A stretch of 64,000 nt of DNA from SB21 sp964415295 (GTDB lineage: Bacteria > CLD3 > SB21). Where the stretch lies: NCBI GenBank assembly GCA_964415295.1, contig CAYPYN010000002.1:1-64000 (forward strand), read 5' to 3'. The notes under the pieces are model-generated. The model saw nothing but the letters and a program-made list of their open reading frames with translations. It was not told where the DNA came from and made no database searches. The position numbers and the translations under genes were made by a program. Positions 36,431 to 43,391 of the stretch are shown here, one piece after another (position 1 is the stretch's first letter; each line of letters starts with the position of its first letter).

Positions 36431-36459
36431 AATGTATCCAAAAGGGTGCGGCAAGGCAA
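36431..36459 (-). promoter_or_regulatory. Promoter candidate of the lipoprotein-barrel pair
   Basis: Minus strand TTGCCT (36459-36454), 17 bases, TACATT (36436-36431); expected start near 36424, about 54 bases before the TTG start codon. Confidence 0.5.
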
Positions 36460-36475
36460 GAATATTATTTAGCCG

Positions 36476-37570
36476 TCAATTTATGCGTTCCGCTGACCGC
36501 TGTTTCATATCCTCCAGAACGGACAAAAAGGCCTCAACCACGATAGGATTATACTTGGTACCGGCACAGCGAGAGAATTCATCCATCACTTCGTCGATGG
36601 TCATAACTTTATTATAACCGCGCTGCGTGGTCATGGCGTCGTAGCTGTCGGCCACGGCAACGATACTGGCAAGAAAATCGATCTCATCGCCCTTAAGACC
36701 CTGCGGGTATCCTTTGCCGTCCCAACGCTCGTGATGCTGGTGGACCATGTTGACGATACCGGAAAGGAATTTCATAGGCTTGAGTATCTTATATCCGATC
36801 TCGGGATGTTTTTTCATTTCTTCCCACTCCGATTCGGTCAGACCGGTTACATTTTTAAGGCTGGAAATCTCCACAACCAGCTTCCCGATGTCGTGAAGCA
36901 GGGCCCCTTGTGCAAGGTTTTCCATCTGATCCATATCGAGCTGCAATTTCTCGCCAATTTTGAGGCAATACGACCGCACCCGCGCTGAATGGCCGGCGGT
37001 ATAGGAATGTTTTTCTTCCACCGCTCGAACGAAGGATAAGATAATGCCGAGATACGCCTCACGCATCTCTTTGGACTGCTGTTCGATCTTCTGATTCTTT
37101 TCCTCCAGTTCCTCAATGTGTTTCTGGAGTTTGTTGACCAGTTTTGCGCTGTATTCCTTATAAAAAAGCTGTTCGTCCTCTTCTTCGACCTTTTCGCGCT
37201 TTCCGCGCAGATAACCTTCCACCTGTGCCGGAAATTCATCCACGTCGATCGGTTTCTTTATATAGCCGTCGCAGCCGGCCACCAGGGATCTTTCGCGATC
37301 GCCTTCCAATACGTTGGAAGTAAGAGCGATGATAGGTATGTGGCTGAGGCGCTGAATACTTTTGATGCGCGTGGTGGCGGCGTGGCCGTCCAGAAGTGGA
37401 AGATTGATATCCATGAGAATCAGGTCCGGCTCGACTTCCTCCGCCATCTTAACCCCGCTGATACCGTCGTTGGCTTCCACGAGTTGAAAACCGCGCGCCT
37501 CGAGCAGGCGCCTCACGAGCAGGCGGTTCATCTCATTATCTTCAACATATAGAATCGTCGGTTTTTTCAT
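36476..37570 (-). CDS. Response regulator with HD-GYP cyclic-di-GMP phosphodiesterase domain
   Basis: 364 codons. An N-terminal receiver (1-120; phosphoacceptor Asp in DLILMDINLPL, conserved Lys in GYIKKPID), a coiled-coil linker (about 140-170) and an HD-GYP domain (175-360) with HD in LLHDIGKLV, HxHHExxDGxGYPxG seen as HQHHERWDGKGYPQGLKG, and ADSYDAMT. All known metal-binding residues are present, so it should hydrolyse cyclic-di-GMP, as RpfG does. It starts eight bases after the stop of a histidine kinase gene, its likely partner. GGAGGG precedes the ATG. Confidence 0.93.
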   Translation of the reverse strand: MKKPTILYVEDNEMNRLLVRRLLEARGFQLVEANDGISGVKMAEEVEPDLILMDINLPLLDGHAATTRIKSIQRLSHIPIIALTSNVLEGDRERSLVAGCDGYIKKPIDVDEFPAQVEGYLRGKREKVEEEDEQLFYKEYSAKLVNKLQKHIEELEEKNQKIEQQSKEMREAYLGIILSFVRAVEEKHSYTAGHSARVRSYCLKIGEKLQLDMDQMENLAQGALLHDIGKLVVEISSLKNVTGLTESEWEEMKKHPEIGYKILKPMKFLSGIVNMVHQHHERWDGKGYPQGLKGDEIDFLASIVAVADSYDAMTTQRGYNKVMTIDEVMDEFSRCAGTKYNPIVVEAFLSVLEDMKQRSAERIN

Positions 37571-37578
37571 ATTCCCTC

Positions 37579-39279
37579 CTACTCGCTCTTCGGTTCCGGC
37601 GGCCTGTGTTTGATCGGAATGATCATGGTAAACACGGAACCTTTGCCCAGCTTACTATCTACGCGGAGTTCACCGCCGTGCATCTCCACAAATCGTTTGG
37701 CAATGCTCAGACCCAAACCGGTACCGCCGGCTTTGCGGGTCGTGGAACCGTCGACCTGCCGGAATCTTTCAAATATCGCATCGATATGATCCTTATCAAT
37801 GCCGATACCGGTGTCCACCACACTGACCGCCACACGTGTCACGTCGGCGCGAAGCCGGATCGTGATGGATCCTTGCTCCGTGAACTTTGCCGCGTTGGAC
37901 ACGAGGTTAAAAATGATCTGCCGAATCTTGGTGACATCGGCTTCAATGACGGGAATCGTGCCGTCGAATCGGCTTTCGATCTTGACATTTTTTCCCATCA
38001 CCAGCGTCTGACTGGCGGTGACGATCTCGTTGACAATAGGAACCAGATCGAAAGTCGTGATATGAAGTTCCATTTTGCCCGCTTCGATCTTGGATAATTC
38101 GAGTATGCTGTTGATGATCTCCAGAAGGTGACGGCCGCTGTTGTAAATGGCCGAGAGATCGACGCGTTGGGTATCCGTGATCTCTCCATCGATCCCGCTC
38201 ATGAGCACTTTTGAGAAGCCGATGATCGAGTTGAGCGGCGTCCTCAGTTCGTGACTCACATTGGCTATGAATTCTGACTTGAGACGGTCCGCCTCCTGTG
38301 CTTTTTTGACCGCCTCACGCAGAGCCACGTTACTTTTGCGAAGCTCTTCCGTACGTTCGGCGATCTTTTCTTCAAGTTCCTTGTTGCTGCGCTCAAGTTC
38401 CGACGTCAGGGCCTGCAGCTGCAGATAGGCCGCACCGAGCTGTTCCGTCAGGATCTTGTGCTGATCCATGACCTCTTTTTCCTTTTGCGGATCGAGCGTT
38501 ACATTCTTCTTGGTGATATTGACCAGTTCCCCCAGCAGCTGCTGTTCGAACAATGTCTCATCCATCACCGCAATATGTTCCTGCTTGTGGATCACCTGCG
38601 TCTGATGAAGCCGGTCCTTCAGTTCTTTGACATCCCGCTCGAAGGCTCTCAGCCGTTCCGTTCTGTTCCTGACAAGCCCAAGCACATAAAACACGGTCTC
38701 ACGGATCTTAGTGACCGGTTCTTTGGTGGCCATTTGAAATACCTGGCAATCGTAGCAGGAAGGAATTCCGAGATGAGTTCGGCAGCCGCAGTTTTCACCC
38801 GCAACAAACCAGCACCGCGGATTAACCGCTTGGTAAGCGATACAGGCATGATCCGGACATTCGCGAACATTGAAACATTGATTGGCCACTTCCTGATTAC
38901 GGCCGACGATGAGTTTCTGATTTTCGATCTGATGCGCGAGATCGGTCAATTCGTCTGAAACGTTGCGCATAAAATTGACCGAATACGCCTGGATAACCTC
39001 AGGAACAAGTTTCGGATTGGTTCCGGCCTCCTCCAACAGACGTTCGCGCTCCTGTTCGAAGGATTTTTTTTGCTTTCTGAAGGTAGTCTCTTTATTGACG
39101 TCTTCGATCAGCGACATGGTGTCGAGAAAGAGTCCGTCCATAGAAAAGTCTTCGATACTGGGTTTTTGCTTTTTGGTGACTTTTTTGGTGGTCAGTTCAT
39201 ACTCAACGATCTCCACTTCCTGCGAGAAGGAACCGTTGGTTTGATCCGTTGTGTTAGATGTTTTTTCCGTGTCAGCCAT
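37579..39279 (-). CDS. Histidine kinase with two-CW cysteine-rich sensor region
   Basis: 566 codons from ATG 39279. The first 130 residues are charged and partly coiled. Residues about 145-195 hold a cysteine-rich segment with ten Cys, including ECPDHACIAY, RCWFVAGENC and IPSCYDCQVF, matching the two-CW domain of kinases and methyl-accepting proteins; this probably binds a metal or senses redox. A long coiled coil follows, then HisKA with HELRTPLNSIIGFSKVL and HATPase with DTGIGID and RKAGGTGLGLSI. There is no membrane segment, so it is cytosolic. It shares a transcript with the HD-GYP regulator. A TTG 15 bases upstream overlaps the lipid kinase stop. Confidence 0.92.
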   Translation of the reverse strand: MADTEKTSNTTDQTNGSFSQEVEIVEYELTTKKVTKKQKPSIEDFSMDGLFLDTMSLIEDVNKETTFRKQKKSFEQERERLLEEAGTNPKLVPEVIQAYSVNFMRNVSDELTDLAHQIENQKLIVGRNQEVANQCFNVRECPDHACIAYQAVNPRCWFVAGENCGCRTHLGIPSCYDCQVFQMATKEPVTKIRETVFYVLGLVRNRTERLRAFERDVKELKDRLHQTQVIHKQEHIAVMDETLFEQQLLGELVNITKKNVTLDPQKEKEVMDQHKILTEQLGAAYLQLQALTSELERSNKELEEKIAERTEELRKSNVALREAVKKAQEADRLKSEFIANVSHELRTPLNSIIGFSKVLMSGIDGEITDTQRVDLSAIYNSGRHLLEIINSILELSKIEAGKMELHITTFDLVPIVNEIVTASQTLVMGKNVKIESRFDGTIPVIEADVTKIRQIIFNLVSNAAKFTEQGSITIRLRADVTRVAVSVVDTGIGIDKDHIDAIFERFRQVDGSTTRKAGGTGLGLSIAKRFVEMHGGELRVDSKLGKGSVFTMIIPIKHRPPEPKSE

Positions 39280-39290
39280 AAACTGTCCCG

Positions 39291-40223
39291 TCAATCCTTT
39301 GCGTGGCCGTGGATGACATTCAGAACCGATGGAATCATTTTGAGTTTGATCTCATGCGCATCAAGGGACACCACTTCTCCGTCCGCATGAATCGGCAGGG
39401 CTTCATCGGACCGGATGTGTACCTCCACCGAGCGGCGAAGTTCGACTCCCGGAATGTTCAAATGCGTACCCTTCATGACCTTGAGCAGACTTGCCAGCAT
39501 TCTTCTCTTCCCCATGGCGTCGATGGAGCACACGTCAAAAAGACCATCGTCCACCCTGGCATCGGGCGTAATGTAAAACCCTCCGCCGGAACAGCGGCCG
39601 TTGCCGATCGTGAGCATAAGGATCTGCCGGCTGAATTTCTCTCCATTGACAGTCACATGCATGAAGGGCGGTTTGTATTTAAAAATGGATTTGATGACGG
39701 CCGTCAGATAGATCGCCACGCCGCGCAGATGTTTGATCTTAATGCTTTCATAGTTCACATACGCATCAAAACCGATCCCGATATTATTATTGAAGAATCT
39801 GGTATGGTTGCCGTCGACGCTGATCTGGCCGACATCTACCGGCATGGTTTTCATTTGCTGAAGTATGTGTAGGGCTTTATGGAGGTGAACAGGCACGTTG
39901 AGCATTTTGACAAAATCGTTTCCCGATCCAATCGGCAATACGCCCAGTGCGGCCATACGCTCGTTGCTGCCGTTCTTCATCCGCGCCTGCATCATGCCGT
40001 TGATCACTTCATGTACCGTGCCGTCCCCGCCTGCCGCGACAATCACGTCATGATCAAAGGTTCGCTCAACCACGTATGGCAAAGCCTCGCTGGATTGCGT
40101 GGTGACCAGCACGTCGTATTCAATCTTTTGCCGGTCCAGCCAGTGGCGGATCTCGGGTTCGCATTTGGCGCCTTCACCGCGATTGGAAGCAGGATTGATC
40201 ACGACAAACCATTTTCGGCTCAT
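39291..40223 (-). CDS. Diacylglycerol/lipid kinase family protein
   Basis: 310 codons. Matches the DAGK/YegS/BmrU family: FVVINPASNRGEGAK, VAAGGDGTVHEVINGMM (nucleotide loop GGDGT) and LPIGSGNDFVKML, with a C-terminal beta-sandwich holding LPIHADGEVV. Such enzymes phosphorylate diacylglycerol or related lipids at the inner membrane. It lies 26 bases after the ridA-like gene and before the two-CW kinase (12 bases), which points to one operon, but a functional link to signalling is inference. Confidence 0.9.
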   Translation of the reverse strand: MSRKWFVVINPASNRGEGAKCEPEIRHWLDRQKIEYDVLVTTQSSEALPYVVERTFDHDVIVAAGGDGTVHEVINGMMQARMKNGSNERMAALGVLPIGSGNDFVKMLNVPVHLHKALHILQQMKTMPVDVGQISVDGNHTRFFNNNIGIGFDAYVNYESIKIKHLRGVAIYLTAVIKSIFKYKPPFMHVTVNGEKFSRQILMLTIGNGRCSGGGFYITPDARVDDGLFDVCSIDAMGKRRMLASLLKVMKGTHLNIPGVELRRSVEVHIRSDEALPIHADGEVVSLDAHEIKLKMIPSVLNVIHGHAKD

Positions 40224-40249
40224 GGGACGTTCCGTTCTTTTTCAGAATA

Positions 40250-40636
40250 TTATTCGACTAAAGCAATGCAGTCGATCTCAACCAGGACATCTTTGGGGAG
40301 ACGGGCGACTTCTACCGTAGAACGGGCCGGTGCACTTTCCGAGAGGAATTCCGCATACACTTCATTCATGGCCGTAAAGTCGCCGATATTCTTCAGGTAA
40401 ACCGTCGTCTTAATGACATTTCTTAGACTCGTACCGCCGGCCTGTAAAATGGCCTGCATATTCTGTAAAACCAAGCGTGTCTGTCCTTTGATATCCAATG
40501 GCGCGATCTGATTTGTATTCGGATCGATGGCGATCTGACCGGAAGTAAATATCATTTTTCCGGAAGCCACGATACCTTGATTGTACGGCCCAATAGGAGC
40601 GGGCGCCTTCTCCGTTTTAACAATTTGTCTGATCAT
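40250..40636 (-). CDS. ridA: RidA family protein (reactive enamine/imine deaminase)
   Basis: 128 codons with the typical YjgF/UK114 pattern: APAPIGPYNQGIVASG at the start, TSGQIAIDP, and the substrate-binding block APARSTVEVARLPKDVLVEID with the key Arg and C-terminal Glu. Members hydrolyse 2-aminoacrylate and related enamines formed by PLP enzymes. AGGAG stands before the ATG. The trimeric fold and length are as usual. It begins the run of genes down to the HD-GYP regulator. Confidence 0.9.
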   Translation of the reverse strand: MIRQIVKTEKAPAPIGPYNQGIVASGKMIFTSGQIAIDPNTNQIAPLDIKGQTRLVLQNMQAILQAGGTSLRNVIKTTVYLKNIGDFTAMNEVYAEFLSESAPARSTVEVARLPKDVLVEIDCIALVE

Positions 40637-40728
40637 GACAAGACCTTCTCCTGAAATGAATTGTAATGGCTTTAACCTCTGTCACTATCTATTGTCACCT
40701 GTCACAAACGATCACAGATAAGTAGATT

Positions 40729-40938
40729 CTACTTAATATCCTTGAAATTTGCGTCCTGAACATCTTCACTCTTGTAAGAAGCATTCCTTACTTCCTTGGA
40801 CGGATCGGGGCTTTGTCCTGACCTTCCGCCCGTTTGCCGGTAACGGTTAGCCTCGGTCAGGTGAGAAATATAGCGAATCGCCTTCCACACGGCAAAAAAT
40901 AAGATACCCAAAAGCACAAAACGGATAATAGAAAACAT
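40729..40938 (-). CDS. Small single-pass membrane protein
   Basis: 69 codons. One hydrophobic segment (FVLLGILFFAVWKAI, residues 7-22) and a hydrophilic, Ser/Gln/Asp-rich tail. It resembles small DUF4834-like membrane proteins of FCB bacteria, but the similarity rests on layout only. A good Shine-Dalgarno site (AAAGG) is present, and it lies 45 bases after pheS. Function unknown. Confidence 0.65.
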   Translation of the reverse strand: MFSIIRFVLLGILFFAVWKAIRYISHLTEANRYRQTGGRSGQSPDPSKEVRNASYKSEDVQDANFKDIK

Positions 40939-40983
40939 TCAACAACCTTTCTTGATTCATGCCAAATTAATTACTGCTTTGTA

Positions 40984-41994
40984 TCAGAACTGTTTCAGAA
41001 AACGTACATCGTTTTCAAGAAACAATCTCAGATCGTTCACATCGTACGCCAGCATTGCTATCCGTTCCACGCCCATACCGAAGGCATAACCGCTATAACG
41101 TCCCTTTTCATAACCGGCGTATTCATATAATTTCGGATTGACCATGCCCGATCCCATGATCTCGATCCAGCCGGAATTCTTGCACACACGGCATCCTTTT
41201 CCTTTGCAAAAGATACAACTCATATCGACTTCCGCGCTGGGTTCTGTAAAGGAAAAAAAAGACGGACGGAACCGTGTGCCGATCTCTTTGCCGAACATGC
41301 GGTGTACAAAGGTTCCGATCGTACCTTTCAAATCGGCAAACGTCACATGTTCATCGACCACCAAACCTTCGACCTGATTGAACACAGGCAGATGTGTGGC
41401 ATCCGGCGTATCCTTGCGGTATACGCGTCCGGGACAAATGATACGGATCGGCGGTTTGTGTTTTTCCATCATACGCGCCTGCACGGGTGTCGTGTGCGTT
41501 CGCAAAACCACATTATCACTAATAAAGAACGTGTCCTGCATATCGCGCGCCGGATGATCTTTCGGGATATTCACGGCTTCAAAATTGTAATAGTCCAGTT
41601 CCACTTCCGGACCATCGGCTACCGAAAAACCCATGCCGTAGAAAATGGATTTGATCTCATCCAGAACCTGTGTCAAAGGATGCGTGTGTCCGGTGAATCT
41701 CTTCCGTGCCGGGAGCGTGTGGTCAAAATGGTCCTGACGGGCGTCTTCCGCTTTGATCAATTCTTCCTTAATCTCGTGTAATCGATTCTCAATAAACGTT
41801 TTCACTTCGTTGAGAACTTTACCGAATTGAGGCTTTTGATCCTTCGGCAGGTCTTTCAGACGAATGGTCGCTTCGGTGACCAGACCTTTGCGGCCGACGT
41901 ATTTTGTATGAACGGACTCCCATTCCGGACGGCTCAGCTTTTTCCCGTCTATTTCAGAGATGAATTGTTCTTTGATCTTTTCCAGTTCAAGCAT
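40984..41994 (-). CDS. pheS: Phenylalanyl-tRNA synthetase alpha subunit
   Basis: 336 codons. An N-terminal coiled-coil (tRNA-binding), then the class II core: HTHPLTQVLDEIKSIFYGMGF, FNFEAVNIP-type block YYNFEAVNIPKDHPARD, motif 2 PGRVYRKDTPDATHLPVF, and motif 3 GMGVERIAMLAYDV. A Cys set (CIFCKGKGCRVCKNSGW) lies between. It is the catalytic subunit; the beta subunit gene pheT is not downstream nor elsewhere in this window. It lies after rplT but behind its own terminator and promoter candidate. Confidence 0.96.
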   Translation of the reverse strand: MLELEKIKEQFISEIDGKKLSRPEWESVHTKYVGRKGLVTEATIRLKDLPKDQKPQFGKVLNEVKTFIENRLHEIKEELIKAEDARQDHFDHTLPARKRFTGHTHPLTQVLDEIKSIFYGMGFSVADGPEVELDYYNFEAVNIPKDHPARDMQDTFFISDNVVLRTHTTPVQARMMEKHKPPIRIICPGRVYRKDTPDATHLPVFNQVEGLVVDEHVTFADLKGTIGTFVHRMFGKEIGTRFRPSFFSFTEPSAEVDMSCIFCKGKGCRVCKNSGWIEIMGSGMVNPKLYEYAGYEKGRYSGYAFGMGVERIAMLAYDVNDLRLFLENDVRFLKQF

Positions 41995-42048
41995 AGCGCT
42001 TACTCAATCTAAAATACACTATTGGTGTCAGCTGTTTAACTTATTGAT

Positions 42049-42100
42049 TAATATACAAAAAAATAAGAGCATTTAGCAATATGGAAATCGCTAAATGCTC
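42049..42100 (-). terminator. Rho-independent terminator after rplT
   Basis: GAGCATTTAGC (minus, 42100-42090) pairs with GCTAAATGCTC (42077-42067) and is followed on the minus strand by TTATTTTTTTG. Confidence 0.85.
42050..42079 (-). promoter_or_regulatory. Promoter candidate of pheS, overlapping the rplT terminator
   Basis: Minus strand TTGCTA (42079-42074), 18 bases, TATATT (42055-42050). The -35 hexamer is part of the terminator stem. Confidence 0.4.
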
Positions 42101-42129
42101 TTCAAAACAGGCATTTTCGGCGGCTTGGC

Positions 42130-42480
42130 TTACGCCTGCTTGGCCGTTTCGATCAGTTTGTTAAATGCCGCGGCATCGTTCATCGCAATATCCGCGAGAA
42201 CTTTTCGATTGATGTCGATGTTATGTTTTTTCAGCGAGCTGATGAACTTAGAATAGCTCATTCCGTGGGCGCGGACGGCGGCGTTGATACGCACGATCCA
42301 GAGAGAGCGAAAGTTACGTTTCTTCAGTTTGCGGTCGCGTGTCGCATAGGTCATACCCTTCTCGACGGTCTCGATCGCCGTGCGCAGCACATTTTTGCGG
42401 TTTCCCCAGTTACCCTTCGCCTGATTGAATATCTTCTTGCGGCGGGCCTTGGATGCCGGGTTATTGGTTGAACGTGGCAT
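42130..42480 (-). CDS. rplT: 50S ribosomal protein L20
   Basis: 116 codons, the usual L20 length and sequence: MPRSTNNPASKARRKKIFNQ at the start (basic rRNA-binding tail), RDRKLKKRNFRSLWIVRINAAVR in the middle, LADIAMNDAAAFNKL near the end. L20 binds 23S rRNA early in assembly, and in other bacteria represses its own rpmI-rplT messenger. It follows rpmI by 41 bases in the infC-rpmI-rplT order. GGAG lies six bases before the ATG. Confidence 0.97.
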   Translation of the reverse strand: MPRSTNNPASKARRKKIFNQAKGNWGNRKNVLRTAIETVEKGMTYATRDRKLKKRNFRSLWIVRINAAVRAHGMSYSKFISSLKKHNIDINRKVLADIAMNDAAAFNKLIETAKQA

Positions 42481-42521
42481 GGTTTTCTCCTAATAAATGA
42501 TTAAAAATTTTCAAAGATCGG

Positions 42522-42719
42522 TTACTTCTTACCCAGCATGGTCAAAACGCGGTTCACATCGGTATCGTCCACAAGGTGTTTCCCGCCCAGATCGCGTTTG
42601 CGGCGATTGGACTTGCTGCTTAAAAGATGGCGCGCGGTCGATTTTTTGCGCATAAGTTTGCCTTTACCCGTTTGCTGAAATCGTTTTTTGGCGCCGCTGT
42701 TGGTTTTTACTTTCGGCAT
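42522..42719 (-). CDS. rpmI: 50S ribosomal protein L35
   Basis: 65 codons, the standard L35: MPKVKTNSGAKKRFQQTGKG at the start, then KLMRKKSTARHLLSSKSNRRKR and DTDVNRVLTMLG. Small basic protein of the large subunit. AAGGAG is placed correctly before the ATG. It lies between infC and rplT, as in most bacteria. Confidence 0.97.
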   Translation of the reverse strand: MPKVKTNSGAKKRFQQTGKGKLMRKKSTARHLLSSKSNRRKRDLGGKHLVDDTDVNRVLTMLGKK

Positions 42720-42823
42720 ATTTTATTCTCCTTTTAGTTAATTTTCTTTCGTTGGCAACTATCTGAACCAAAGTCATCAAGACACAAAGTTTTTCTCTTT
42801 AATATGTCTGAAGACGTTGTTAT

Positions 42824-43339
42824 TTATTTTTTGACAAAAACCATTACCATGTTGCGTCCTTCAAATTTCATCTGGTCGTCGAGCTTACCGACGTTCTCCA
42901 ATTCCTTAACCATGCGTTCCGCCAGTTCGATACCGAACTCTTTATTGGCTATCTCACGGCCTTTGTAGACGATGACCAATTTGACCTTGTATCCATCCTT
43001 AAGGAAATTGACGGCGTGTTTCATCTTGAACTGGTAGTCGTGTTCGTCGGTCGCCGGACGAAAACGGAGTTCTTTTACCTCGCCCTGGTGCGTATGTTTC
43101 TTCCGCGCATCCTTTTCCCTTTTCTGGATCTCATAGCGGTACTTGCCATAGTCGATGATCTTACAGACCGGCGGCTCCGCGTTGGGAACGATCTCCAACA
43201 GGTCAAGGTTTTCTTCGCGTGCGCGGCGCAGCGCATCGGGCGTATCTACGATGCCCACCTGCTCGCCGTTGGATCCGATGAGGCGGACTTTTGCCACACG
43301 GATATGCTCGTTCATCCTGATCTTATCTTCTTTACTGAT
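42824..43339 (-). CDS. infC: Translation initiation factor IF-3, ATC start
   Basis: 171 codons. The IF-3 N-terminal domain (INEHIRVAKVRLIGSNGEQ, DLLEIVPNAEPPVCKIIDYG) and C-terminal domain (ELRFRPATDEHDYQFK) are complete. I place the start at ATC (43339): AAGGAG (43352-43347) lies seven bases upstream, and the extra residues ISKEDKIR match the usual IF-3 N-terminus, while the in-frame ATG at 43315 has no ribosome site and would cut that segment. A rare start codon in infC is known from other bacteria (AUU in Escherichia coli), where IF-3 rejects it and so regulates itself. Confidence 0.93.
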   Translation of the reverse strand: MSKEDKIRMNEHIRVAKVRLIGSNGEQVGIVDTPDALRRAREENLDLLEIVPNAEPPVCKIIDYGKYRYEIQKREKDARKKHTHQGEVKELRFRPATDEHDYQFKMKHAVNFLKDGYKVKLVIVYKGREIANKEFGIELAERMVKELENVGKLDDQMKFEGRNMVMVFVKK

Positions 43340-43355
43340 GGCGTCTCTCCTTCTT

Positions 43356-43382
43356 AATAATGAGTAATGAACAATGAATAAA
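43356..43382. repeat. Simple TAATGA-type repeat between infC and thrS
   Basis: Short near-repeats of AATAATGAGTAATGAAC and ATGAATA lie upstream of the infC ribosome site. Similar spacer sequence is common in environmental genomes; no function is apparent. Confidence 0.4.
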
Positions 43383-43391
43383 ATTAGATAA

